From positions 744,001 through 808,000 of the forward strand of contig NZ_CP021355.1 in NCBI RefSeq assembly GCF_003130705.1: a stretch of DNA of 64,000 bases, written 5' to 3'. Position 1 is the stretch's first letter; each line of letters opens with the position of its first letter. This document shows positions 8,454 through 16,631 of the stretch, in pieces. Source of the DNA: Rhodococcus oxybenzonivorans. Lineage in GTDB: Bacteria; Actinomycetota; Actinomycetes; Mycobacteriales; Mycobacteriaceae. The notes beneath the pieces were generated by a model that did no database searches, was not told the origin of the DNA, and saw only the letters and a program-made list of their open reading frames with translations. A program made the position numbers and the translations under genes.

Positions 8454-9605
8454 TCAGGCGCGGAGTCGGAACAGTTGACGTCGATCGTGGAACCCCTTCA
8501 ATCTGACCTGACCCGCCGACTCGTATGCTTCCGGAAAGTACCTACCCAACTTCCGCTGAACATCCTCGTCGATGAGCACCTCTCCCGGGCCAGCGGCGGC
8601 GGCGATTCTGTTAGCCAGATTGACCGGCCGACCGATCCAGTCCCCCGCGCTGGGCACCGCAGTCCCCCAAGCGATTCCGGCATGTAATGCGGGCAGGCCC
8701 TCCTGCCTGGCCGCAGCCATGATGTCAAGCGTGGCGCGGCACAATTCCGCCGAATCGGGGGAGATGAGCATGACTGCGTCGCCAACCATCTTGACGAATC
8801 GGACGGGGTGTTCGACCACTGCGGTTGTTAGGGTGTCGAGACGCTCTGCGAGTTGCCCGAGGTCGGCCGCTGATAGCTGCTCACTGAGAGCAGTGAAACC
8901 GACAAGGTCCGCGAAGCAGACTGCGACTTCCTGTGCGCCAGGGGTATGCTCGTCTGTTGCGTCGGCTTTGATCTGCTGCTGCAGATTCACCGCCATCACG
9001 TGAGCGAGGATCTGGGTGTGGAACTTCGCGAAGCGTTTCAGCTCTTCCGCATAGCGTAGTGCGTCCTCGGGGTGATCCCGGCCTATCTCTGCGAGTTGAT
9101 CCTGTAGCAATGATTGGGCGCCGTCTGCGATGGCCCAGACATTTCGGCCCAGAATGCGCACTGTCGCGAACATACTGTCCTCATCTAGACCGAGTTCGCG
9201 ATAGTCGGTGAGGAGGCAAGCGAGACGCACATCATCGGCGCTGTATTCTGCAGAGGATCGTTTCGATATCCCGCGACCCATCGCGCGAAACCATCTGGTG
9301 GTGTCATCGACGGATACACCTGATAGTTTAGATACTTCGTCCAGCGTATAGGTCGCGCTGCGAGGGGATAAGGCGGCCTCGAGCAACATGTGAGCAAGGC
9401 GCGCATCTTGCGTGGCTCGCATCAATTCGTCGATGGTCGCTCCATTCTCGACCAGTTGATGGAGTACCGAAATCCGCTGAGATCTGGCCGTGCCCTCGAG
9501 GTCGTTGAGTAATCCGGAATTCGCGAACTCCCGTCGCTCCGCTGACGGCGTCCACAGCATGGAGAATCGCGAAGGGAGGAGTCGTCCTACGCGCCCGACG
9601 TGCAC
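8454..9605 (-). CDS. Class III adenylate cyclase with N-terminal regulatory domain
   Basis: A 383-residue protein that should make cyclic AMP from ATP in the cytoplasm. The C-terminal half (about 215-380) is a class III cyclase catalytic domain. First metal Asp is in CFADLVGFTALSE, the second in KMVGDAVML, the purine-specifying Lys is just before it, an Asp follows in SAGDWIGRP, and the transition-state Asn and Arg are in VNLANRIAAAAGPG. The N-terminal half is all-helical, resembling the autoinhibitory module of mycobacterial Rv1264/Rv2212-type cyclases. No membrane segment is present. The start is GTG at 9605. It stands alone, next to an IS scar, with a 250-bp gap to the next gene. Confidence 0.9.
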   Translation of the reverse strand: MHVGRVGRLLPSRFSMLWTPSAERREFANSGLLNDLEGTARSQRISVLHQLVENGATIDELMRATQDARLAHMLLEAALSPRSATYTLDEVSKLSGVSVDDTTRWFRAMGRGISKRSSAEYSADDVRLACLLTDYRELGLDEDSMFATVRILGRNVWAIADGAQSLLQDQLAEIGRDHPEDALRYAEELKRFAKFHTQILAHVMAVNLQQQIKADATDEHTPGAQEVAVCFADLVGFTALSEQLSAADLGQLAERLDTLTTAVVEHPVRFVKMVGDAVMLISPDSAELCRATLDIMAAARQEGLPALHAGIAWGTAVPSAGDWIGRPVNLANRIAAAAGPGEVLIDEDVQRKLGRYFPEAYESAGQVRLKGFHDRRQLFRLRA

Positions 9606-9862
9606 AGAACCATTCTGTCACTACCAGGAGTGCTCACTCCGGTGAATTGAGTGAGAAGTGTGCGGTGACCGGTGAGGTCAGGCAAGAGAGCTGACTGGAT
9701 TGTTGCGCTGCCGCGATATCCCGACCCGGATGAAACGCGGGATGGTCGGAAGTCCCATCCGGGTCGATCTGGTGCTGAACCATCTCATGGGCGCATGCGT
9801 ACTGCGACCGCAGGCGGACGAGGTGCACGCGGTGCCCCTGCGGGATCTGATTGCTCAGGAGA
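9606..9862. other. Intergenic stretch with possible gene debris
   Basis: A plus-strand frame from about 9700 (PIRVDLVLNHLMGACVLRPQ) has a coding-like look over 45 residues, but it has no start signal, runs into the end of the enoyl-CoA hydratase gene and matches nothing I recognise. No gene is called. Confidence 0.25.
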
Positions 9863-10666
9863 CTAATGTCCAGTCCAGACGGGAGCCCGCTTCTCCGCAA
9901 AAGCGCGGGGGCCCTCAAGTGCGTCGTCAGATTCTTGAAGCTTCCGAAATTCCTGTGCAGTCAGTTCCCAGTCCGTAGCCTCGGGTCCCACGGTGCCGTC
10001 CACGATGCGTTTGGCGATGCGCTTACTGGCTTGGACCGCAAGGGGTGCGTTCTGTCCGATGGTCCGCGCAAGAGACAGGGCACGATCGAGGACCTGATTC
10101 GGACGCACGACATGATTCACCAATCCTAGTTGCAGGGCACGCTGTGCCGGGAGGGGTTCACCGGTAAACGTCAGCTCGAGTGCGAGCTTGCGGGGAATCT
10201 GTTGTGGAAGACGAAACAGTCCGCCAGCTCCTGCGATCAGGCCTCGCTTGACCTCGGGGAGTCCGAGGATTGCTTCGCTTGAGACAACCGCGAGATCACT
10301 CGCGAGTACTAGTTCGGTTCCGCCACCCAGTGCCATGCCATTGACCGCTGCAATCGTCGGTTTCGAGATGTGGTGCGAGACGTAGCCGGCGAATCCCCAG
10401 GCGGCTCTGTGCCCTTCGGTAGGGACGATGTTCTCCCCGCGTGCGATTGCTTTCAGATCAGCACCGGCGCAGAACGCCTTGTCTCCGGCGCCAGTGAGGA
10501 CCACGGCGCGGATGTCGTTGTCCTTCTCTGCGGATTCCATGGCGTCACCCACAGCTTGATTGACAGCTGCGTCGACGGCGTTGCGGGCGTCAGGCCTGTT
10601 GATCGTAATGATCAGGGTGTGTTGATCCCGATCTAGCGTGACCGGGGCAGAGGTGTGGCTGGACAA
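9863..10666 (-). CDS. Enoyl-CoA hydratase/isomerase (crotonase family)
   Basis: A 267-residue crotonase-fold enzyme for the hydration step of beta-oxidation. Features are INRPDARNAVDAAV at the N-terminus, oxyanion-hole segments AFCAGADLKAI and NGMALGGGTELVLASD, catalytic Glu region LPEVKRGLIAGAGG, and the C-terminal AFAEKRAPVWTG. One of the two usual catalytic Glu residues (in the GGGTEL segment) is present; the second lies in LPEV. The start is TTG at 10666 with GGAGC six bases before it. It is the last gene of the 15356-to-9863 minus-strand operon. The acyl chain it accepts is unknown. Confidence 0.88.
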   Translation of the reverse strand: MSSHTSAPVTLDRDQHTLIITINRPDARNAVDAAVNQAVGDAMESAEKDNDIRAVVLTGAGDKAFCAGADLKAIARGENIVPTEGHRAAWGFAGYVSHHISKPTIAAVNGMALGGGTELVLASDLAVVSSEAILGLPEVKRGLIAGAGGLFRLPQQIPRKLALELTFTGEPLPAQRALQLGLVNHVVRPNQVLDRALSLARTIGQNAPLAVQASKRIAKRIVDGTVGPEATDWELTAQEFRKLQESDDALEGPRAFAEKRAPVWTGH

Positions 10667-10718
10667 TTTAGCTCCGATTCTGGAGATCGAGCTACACTAC
10701 CGCTCGATGAGGCCGATG

Positions 10719-11489
10719 CTACTTGAGACCGAATCGCTGGGCACCATCTATTCGGATGGTTTCGCCGTTGATGTAGTCGTTTCCGACGACGAATGACACC
10801 AGATCGGCGTACTCGGTCGCTCGCCCCATTCTCTTCGGAAACGGAACCGTGCGACCCCAGGTTTCTTCGGCCTGCGCTTCGTCCATTTGAAATGCGGGCG
10901 TAAAGAATGTTCCGGGAGCGATGGTCACGACACGGACTCCCACCGCGGACAGATCCCGCGCCGCGACCAGTCCGAGGCCGACGACGCCACCCTTCGCGGC
11001 GCTGTAGTCCGACTGGCCGACTTGGCCTTCGAAGGCAGCAATGCTTGCCGTGTCGACGACGAGCCCGCGGACTCCCGATTCGAGCGGTGGCAACGCGGAC
11101 ATTGCACTAGCTGTTTGGCGTAGAACGTTGAAGGTTCCGGAGAGGTAGATCGCGATGGTTCGGTCGAACAGCCTCTGTGGCATCGGCGAGCCGTCCCTAC
11201 CTAGAATCCGCTGTTGTGCGACGGGACCGCCGTGAGCATTGACCGCGACGCGGAGTTCGCCGAGTTCGGTTGCGGCCGCGACAGCGGCAGCAACGGAGGC
11301 ATCGTCGGTCACGTCGGTCCGAACGAACCTAGCGGCACTGCCCAGGTCGGCGGCGAGCTTTTCGCCCTTCTCTTCGGACAGGTCGGCGATGATGACGCGG
11401 GCACCGTCACTGACGAGACGACGGACCGTCGCCTCGCCGAGACCGCCCGCTCCACCAGTCACAATTGCTGATTTGCCTTGAATCTCCAT
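10719..11489 (-). CDS. SDR, 3-hydroxyacyl-CoA dehydrogenase type 2-like
   Basis: A 256-residue classical short-chain dehydrogenase. TGGAGGLGEA is the cofactor loop, IIADLSEEKG with an acidic residue after strand 2 points to NAD, NAHGG replaces the usual NNAG, and the Ser/Tyr/Lys triad is in TASIA and DYSAAKGG. The C-terminus (INGETIRIDGAQRFG) is typical. Overall it resembles HSD17B10/FabG-type 3-hydroxyacyl-CoA dehydrogenases, which oxidise the product of the downstream hydratase to the 3-keto thioester used by the thiolases upstream. It lies 48 bases after the first thiolase and has an AAGGGAA ribosome site. Confidence 0.87.
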   Translation of the reverse strand: MEIQGKSAIVTGGAGGLGEATVRRLVSDGARVIIADLSEEKGEKLAADLGSAARFVRTDVTDDASVAAAVAAATELGELRVAVNAHGGPVAQQRILGRDGSPMPQRLFDRTIAIYLSGTFNVLRQTASAMSALPPLESGVRGLVVDTASIAAFEGQVGQSDYSAAKGGVVGLGLVAARDLSAVGVRVVTIAPGTFFTPAFQMDEAQAEETWGRTVPFPKRMGRATEYADLVSFVVGNDYINGETIRIDGAQRFGLK

Positions 11490-11537
11490 CGTATTGTTCC
11501 CTTCGTGGTCAACTGGTCCATCGATGCGATCGAGTGA

Positions 11538-12683
11538 TCAGAGAAGCTCGAAGATGGTCGCATTGGCTTGGCCGCCGCCTTCGCACATCGATTGGAGCCC
11601 GTATTTGATTCCGTGGTTTCGCATGTGGTGTATCAGCGTTGTTGCGATGCGTGCTCCCGACCCACCCGCGGGATGCCCGAGTGCGATCGCGCCGCCCAGC
11701 GGATTGAGCTTGTTCTGATCGGCGTCGAAGTCGCTCGCCCACGCGAGCGGTACCGGGGCGAATGCCTCATTGATCTCAAAGGCGCCGATGTCCGAGAGCG
11801 AGAGTCCGCTTGTCTTGAGCGCCTTCTTGGTGGCGGGAATCGGCCCGGTCAGCATAATCATCGGATCGGATCCGGTCACAACGGCAGTGTGAACCCTGGC
11901 GAGTGGTGTGAGGCCATGCTGTCGGGCGTTCTCGCTCGTGGTAACCATCAATGCTGCTGCACCGTCGGAGATCTGTGACGAATTGCCCGCGTGGATGACT
12001 CCGTCCTCGGTGAAGGCGGGTCGGAGGGTGGCCAGTGCCTCCGCGGTACCGCCGCGTCGGATTCCTTCGTCGCGGGCGACGACACCGGTCGGGGTATAGA
12101 CCGGAACAATTTGCTCATCGAAGGCGCCCTCGTCCTGAGCGACGGCAGCGCGGGCGTGCGACCGAAGTGCGTACTCGTCGAGCTGGTTGCGGGACAGATT
12201 CCAGAGGTTCGCAACTGTTTCGGCACCCACACCCTGATTGGCGGTGGCACCGTACCGGCTCTGCCATCCGTCACCCGAGAACGGGTCACCACCGAGCGTG
12301 AATGCCAGTCCCATCGTCACCCGTGACATCGATTCGACACCGCCAGCTACCGCGAACTCGTAGTGCCCCGCGATTACACCCGCAGCGGCGAAGTGAATTG
12401 CCTGTTGAGACGAGCCGCACTGCCGGTCGATTGTCACACCGGGTACATGCTCTGGCCACCCGGCGGAAAGGATTGCGGTTCGGGCGATGTCACCGGTCTG
12501 TTCTCCAACCTGACCGACGCAGCCCCACACGACATCGTCGATGATAGCGGCATCGAGGCCGGTTCGCTCGGCGAGCGCAGTGAGGACCACCGCGCTGAGA
12601 TCGGCTGGATGTGTGTCGGCGAGCCCTCCTTTCCTTTTCCCGACCGGGCTTCGTAGGGCTTCGACGACAACGGCGTCACGCAT
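11538..12683 (-). CDS. Acetyl-CoA C-acyltransferase (thiolase)
   Basis: A 381-residue biosynthetic-fold thiolase with all catalytic residues: nucleophilic Cys in QCGSSQQAIHFAAA, His in ALGHPAGGSGARI and second Cys in CEGGGQANATIFELL at the C-terminus. It should split a 3-ketoacyl-CoA with CoA to release acetyl- or propionyl-CoA. The chosen start (ATG 12683) begins MRDAVVVEALRSPVGK, the usual thiolase N-terminus, with GGAGG nine bases upstream; an open extension to 12758 overlaps the preceding gene and is unlikely. It is the third gene of the operon and is distinct from the SCP2-type thiolase just before it. Confidence 0.92.
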   Translation of the reverse strand: MRDAVVVEALRSPVGKRKGGLADTHPADLSAVVLTALAERTGLDAAIIDDVVWGCVGQVGEQTGDIARTAILSAGWPEHVPGVTIDRQCGSSQQAIHFAAAGVIAGHYEFAVAGGVESMSRVTMGLAFTLGGDPFSGDGWQSRYGATANQGVGAETVANLWNLSRNQLDEYALRSHARAAVAQDEGAFDEQIVPVYTPTGVVARDEGIRRGGTAEALATLRPAFTEDGVIHAGNSSQISDGAAALMVTTSENARQHGLTPLARVHTAVVTGSDPMIMLTGPIPATKKALKTSGLSLSDIGAFEINEAFAPVPLAWASDFDADQNKLNPLGGAIALGHPAGGSGARIATTLIHHMRNHGIKYGLQSMCEGGGQANATIFELL

Positions 12684-12712
12684 GTGAGACCTCCATATTG
12701 ATGGTCGGGGGA

Positions 12713-13924
12713 TCAGGAATTTAGTTCGGTTCCGACGATCGAGACGAACGACACGCACTCACCGGGTCCACCGCCGAGGTTGTGGGTCAGCCCCAGCTTC
12801 TTTCCCTCAACGAGAGTGCCGATGCGGCGGTCCTCCGGGGCCTCGCCACGCAATTGCAGCCAGCACTCGAACAACATTCGCAGACCGCTCGCACCCACGG
12901 GGTGCCCGAATGCCTTAAGGCCGCCGTCGGGATTGACTGGAAGCTCTCCGTCGAGATCGAAGGTGCCGGAAAGTACTGCCTTCCAGGCAGTTCCGCGGTC
13001 AACGAAGCCGAGATCTTCCATCAGCACGAGTTCAGTGACTGTAAAACAGTCGTGAACCTCCGCCATCGCGATCTCGGTACGCGGATCGACCACACTCGCT
13101 TCGGCATAGGCGTTGCGCGCCGAAGCGACTACCTCGGGAAACGAGGTGAAGTCGTATCCGGGGTCGACGTTGCCGTCAGCGGCACCCGACACCAGAGACA
13201 ACGCTTTTACGTAGAGGGGATTGTCGGTATACCGATGAGCGTCCTTTGCTGGGACCACAATAGCCGCCGACGCACCGTCCGACACACCCGAACAATCGAA
13301 GATCCCGAGTTGTCCCGCAACCAAGGGCGAACGGGAAATGGTCTCGAGCGACACCTCCTTGCGGAACTGCGCGCGCGGATTGGAGGCCCCGTTGCGGTGA
13401 TTCTTCCATGCGATCCTGGTCAGGACAGTCTTGAGTTCGTCACTGTCCACACCGTACTTCTCGGCATAGGCTGGACCGAGTAGGCTGAAATTTGCTGGTG
13501 CAGTGGTTGTTCCGAGGGTTCCGCCTGTGGCGTCGGACGGAATCGAATGTCTGAGTAGTCCTGAATAGCCCGAGTCCTTGAGCTTTTCTACTCCGACCGC
13601 CATAGCCATGTCGTAGGCGCCACTTGCTACGGCGTAACACGCATTGCGCAGTGCCTCCGATCCGGTCGTGCACATATTCTCGACGCGGGTTACTGGTTTT
13701 CCACGTAGCCGCAATGGTCTGCTCAGGCTCAGCCCTGAAACCCCGGACAGGTAGGTTCCCAGCCAGAAGGCATCAACGTCCTCCAGTGCTACGCCGGCGC
13801 TAGCGGTCGTCGAACTTACGGCGTCGAGAATCAAGTCGTCGGCCGAGCGGTCCCAATGCTCACCGAATGTGGTGCACCCCATGCCGATGATGGCAACTTG
13901 ATCACAAATTCCATGCGAAGCCAT
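12713..13924 (-). CDS. SCP2-type thiolase (lipid-transfer family)
   Basis: A 403-residue protein starting MASHGICDQVAIIGMGCTTF. It belongs to the SCP2/lipid-transfer thiolase family, which acts on branched or bulky acyl-CoAs such as sterol side chains. The nucleophilic Cys is kept in NMCTTGSEALRNA; the His loops are HDCFTVTE and FGHPVGASGLRM, and the C-terminus has NLGGGPGECV. ATG 13924 has AGGAGA before it. The gene immediately follows (1-base gap) the DUF35-bearing protein, a coupling seen for thiolases that need a DUF35 partner. Real thiolysis is plausible because the Cys is present, in contrast to the homologue at 54282. Confidence 0.9.
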   Translation of the reverse strand: MASHGICDQVAIIGMGCTTFGEHWDRSADDLILDAVSSTTASAGVALEDVDAFWLGTYLSGVSGLSLSRPLRLRGKPVTRVENMCTTGSEALRNACYAVASGAYDMAMAVGVEKLKDSGYSGLLRHSIPSDATGGTLGTTTAPANFSLLGPAYAEKYGVDSDELKTVLTRIAWKNHRNGASNPRAQFRKEVSLETISRSPLVAGQLGIFDCSGVSDGASAAIVVPAKDAHRYTDNPLYVKALSLVSGAADGNVDPGYDFTSFPEVVASARNAYAEASVVDPRTEIAMAEVHDCFTVTELVLMEDLGFVDRGTAWKAVLSGTFDLDGELPVNPDGGLKAFGHPVGASGLRMLFECWLQLRGEAPEDRRIGTLVEGKKLGLTHNLGGGPGECVSFVSIVGTELNS

Positions 13925-13925
13925 A

Positions 13926-15356
13926 TCAGCTCTCCTTGGTCTGGCGACGTGCCGGCCGGGCTTTCCAGAAATAGTTGTGAACACCGTGGGAGGTCATGAG
14001 CCGACGGAACGTCATCTCGACGGCGGCTCCGATCGTCGGGGATTCGCTGCTGTCCGTCAGTTCGCAGCGGAAGCGGCCACCGCCGTGAAAGTCCACTACA
14101 ACGGCAACCATTGGAGGGCTGGGGGTATAGGCCAACCGGTCTACGGTGAAGGTGGCCACGCGGGCCGGAACGTCTGCCATCGGCTGTAGGGTCGCATCGT
14201 CGATGGCGCCACAGCCATAGCAGACGCGAACCGGCGGCAGACTGACGGTCTGACACCGATCACAACGCGACCCATGGAAGCTGTACTTCCACTTCTCCGA
14301 TCGGTGGGTCGGCGGCGCCGCCGGTGCCTCCGGCTCCGGCCGTCGGGGCGGCTCACGGCGCAGAGTTCCTTTCCATGACAGGTAGGTAGCGTAACTCAGC
14401 GAGTCGTCACCGGCCGCAATCTGTTCGGCGACCGTCAGCGTCGAGGCCAGCTGATTCGCGAGGTGTTCGGTCGTGCGCAGGATCAGGGTGGAAGCGCCAT
14501 CGGCAAGCAGAACCAGCGCGATCGTTTGTCCCGGAGTTGCGCGGTCGAGTACGTCAGCGAGCAGGACGCCAGGCTGGGCAGTTCCAGGGTTGCCGATCGA
14601 CGTGGTGAGATCTGGTGCGATGGCATCGGGACCGGCGCCGCTCGATGCGGCGAACTGCCGAACCGCTTTTGGGGACAGTCCGCACACGACAAGGTGGTCG
14701 ACCTGGTCAGCGCCGATTTCTGCCTGGTCGAGAGCTGCCGAGAAGGAATCAGTTGCGAGGGGCGCGTACACATGTTCGCCGAAGCGCTCTTCCCATACCC
14801 GCGACGTAGTGTCGCTGGGCAGCCGCCAGCGGTCGAGGAATTCATCGGTTATCGAGGCGTGCGCAATGAGCTCGGCAATGACCGGGGCATCAGCGGTTCC
14901 TGCCCCGAACAAGAGTGCTGCCGCCGCATCACCGCCCTGCCGTTCGTCGGCCCCTCCGGGCAACCCGGTTCGTACGTCTGAGAGAAGCGCGAGAGCAGGT
15001 TCCGTCGACTCGGCAGCGGCGAGAACAGCGCCGATGGACGATCGAGGTGCCCCGCCGAGGTCGACTGCCAGCGCCCTCGCGGGAAGACTGAGTGCTGCGT
15101 GGATGACAGCAGCATTTGTCTTGTCGAGATACGGAGGATTGGCGGTGGCGAAGTACACGCGCCCCGGCGCGACGGTCCCCGGGAGACCGCGCAAGGCGAT
15201 GCGGGCGGCCTCGACGGCCATGGACGTCGTGTCTTCGTCGTAGGCGGCGACCGAACGAGACCCGGGCCCGCCGGGCCCGCCTAGGACCGACCCGATTTCT
15301 TTTACGCGCAGGCGATAATGCGGTATGTACGCACCGTATGCAATGAGGCCGCTCAC
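13926..15356 (-). CDS. HMG-CoA-synthase-like protein fused to DUF35 OB-fold
   Basis: A 476-residue two-part protein. Residues about 1-330 have the thiolase-fold of 3-hydroxy-3-methylglutaryl-CoA synthase relatives (MSGLIAYGAYIPHYRL, DLGGAPRSSIGAVLAAAES, TSIGNPGTAQ). The place of the nucleophilic Cys is taken by a non-Cys segment, so classical condensation is doubtful. Residues about 350-476 form a DUF35 module: zinc ribbon CDRC...CYGC, then an OB-fold (RVATFTVDRLAYTPSPP). Such proteins partner SCP2-type thiolases in steroid and related catabolism. The GTG start at 15356 has AAAGGAG upstream, and a perfect operator-like palindrome lies 29 bases before it. It is the first gene of the minus-strand operon. 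Confidence 0.86.
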   Translation of the reverse strand: MSGLIAYGAYIPHYRLRVKEIGSVLGGPGGPGSRSVAAYDEDTTSMAVEAARIALRGLPGTVAPGRVYFATANPPYLDKTNAAVIHAALSLPARALAVDLGGAPRSSIGAVLAAAESTEPALALLSDVRTGLPGGADERQGGDAAAALLFGAGTADAPVIAELIAHASITDEFLDRWRLPSDTTSRVWEERFGEHVYAPLATDSFSAALDQAEIGADQVDHLVVCGLSPKAVRQFAASSGAGPDAIAPDLTTSIGNPGTAQPGVLLADVLDRATPGQTIALVLLADGASTLILRTTEHLANQLASTLTVAEQIAAGDDSLSYATYLSWKGTLRREPPRRPEPEAPAAPPTHRSEKWKYSFHGSRCDRCQTVSLPPVRVCYGCGAIDDATLQPMADVPARVATFTVDRLAYTPSPPMVAVVVDFHGGGRFRCELTDSSESPTIGAAVEMTFRRLMTSHGVHNYFWKARPARRQTKES

Positions 15357-15384
15357 GTGGCTCCTTTGTGGTGTATCAGATTTT

Positions 15385-15405
15385 GATTAGAATCTAATCT
15401 AAATC
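15385..15405. promoter_or_regulatory. Candidate TetR operator GATTAG-N3-CTAATC
   Basis: GATTAGAATCTAATC (15385-15399) is a perfect palindrome and runs into CTAATCTAAATC (15394-15405). It sits 29 bases upstream of the first gene of the minus operon. The same GATTAG-N3-CTAATC arrangement recurs at 18214-18228, in front of the CoA-transferase operon. The tandem TetR gene lies between the two sites and is the obvious candidate regulator; this is inference. Confidence 0.6.
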
Positions 15406-15959
15406 GTGTTAGGTAGCAATGACGGACGCAGCTGTCCGTGGTGAGGCGGCGGCGGTTTCGCGGCTGACGCCGTCCTGTCACTGGAATCACAGCGGCAAAA
15501 GCACGAGAGAGCGGTGCTTGAGTGTCACTCGGATCCTGGTTACGCGACAAGGGAACCAAGATTCGAACGCGAGGTAGGGGCCGGTTTGAAGCGCGGCCCC
15601 TGTCCCATGATTTGAATCTGGATTCGATCACGGTGTGCTGGGCTAGCCGGCGGCTCTCTGGTCAAGTGGGGACGCATTCCGGCGGAAGTGGCCTGTGGTG
15701 GTTCGAGAACCGACTTCTCTGAGCGCCGATGCGGGGTGTCGGTCGGCCGCGCAGAACATGAGAGTCGTCCTCGAGTATCCTTCCGGGCTCGCCACCACGG
15801 AATGTCTGGCGTCACGACCGCGAGAGAGCTTGGTGCCCGAGCGTGGCCGCTGCCTGCGTCGACGCCCGGACCACGACGCCGGAGAACACCTCGATCAGGG
15901 CCGGTATAGGAGGCGAACGGGGCCGAACTCGGGATCAAACAGGAATTTATCAAACCCGT
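15406..15959. other. Intergenic region without gene
   Basis: About 550 bases between the catabolic operon promoter and the IS481 scar. Frames here are short, Arg-rich and without ribosome sites. No RNA gene is recognised. A GATTCGAAC near 15560 recalls a tRNA T-loop, but no acceptor or anticodon arm pairs around it. Confidence 0.4.
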
Positions 15960-16535
15960 CGCCCCTGGCGGAACGGGAACAGTCGAATGACTCAACAGGA
16001 CTTGCATACCACGTCGCCACGGCATAATCGGAGGCCTGGCTCCGTGCCGCCGATCGGTTTCCAATGCTCACCGGCAACCGCCAAGAAATGGGCCGGCCGT
16101 CATCGAAAAGGTGGGCGATGAGGCGATGCAGGACCGCTCGTTCCGTCCACACCACGGCCCGCACCGCGCCGCACCGCGTCGCGAACCGAACGGCGGATCG
16201 TTTGGCTGCGGTTCACCCGCAGCTGGGGCCGCACCGCATCGGCTACTACCTGCATCTGGCCCGATCCACCGTCGAAGCGGCCTTGCGCCGCTATCGGATA
16301 AGAACAACCGACACAACAAGCCGGGCGTAGCGGTGTTTGGCGTTCTCGCAGCCCAATGGGATGGTCAAGCGCTTCAATCGCACCTTGGCCGCCGAGTGGG
16401 CGTACGCCGAGAAGTATCTGTCCGATGAGGTCCGCTCGGCGACCTACCAGTCCTGGCTCTATCACTACAATCGCCACCGATCCAAACCGGAATCGGCGGC
16501 AAGTCGCGTCGGCATTCCAACGTCCCCAGGAATTG
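15960..16535 (+). pseudogene. IS481-family transposase remnant
   Basis: Frames line up as a collapsed IS481 transposase. The N-terminal helix-turn-helix part is split between CSPATAKKWAGRHRK (near 16070), DEAMQDRSFRPHHGPHR (near 16120) and HPQLGPHRIGYYLHLARSTV (near 16210). Sense then jumps to the C-terminal QPNGMVKRFNRTLAAEWAYA and TYQSWLYHYNRHRSKPES (16345-16480). The DDE core between them is deleted and frames shift at least three times, so it is dead. It is an insertion scar just downstream of the tandem TetR gene. Confidence 0.75.
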
Positions 16536-16631
16536 CATTTAGCTCCAGGATCAACCATCACCCCAGGCGGCAAGGCGCGCCCTGCCCTGGATGAACCAAT
16601 TGCCTACCGAAGGCTCGCTGGACCAACCCCC

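Noticed and set aside
15540..15620. tRNA-like T-loop word (GATTCGAAC)
   Set aside because: No acceptor stem, D-arm or anticodon arm can be paired around it on either strand.
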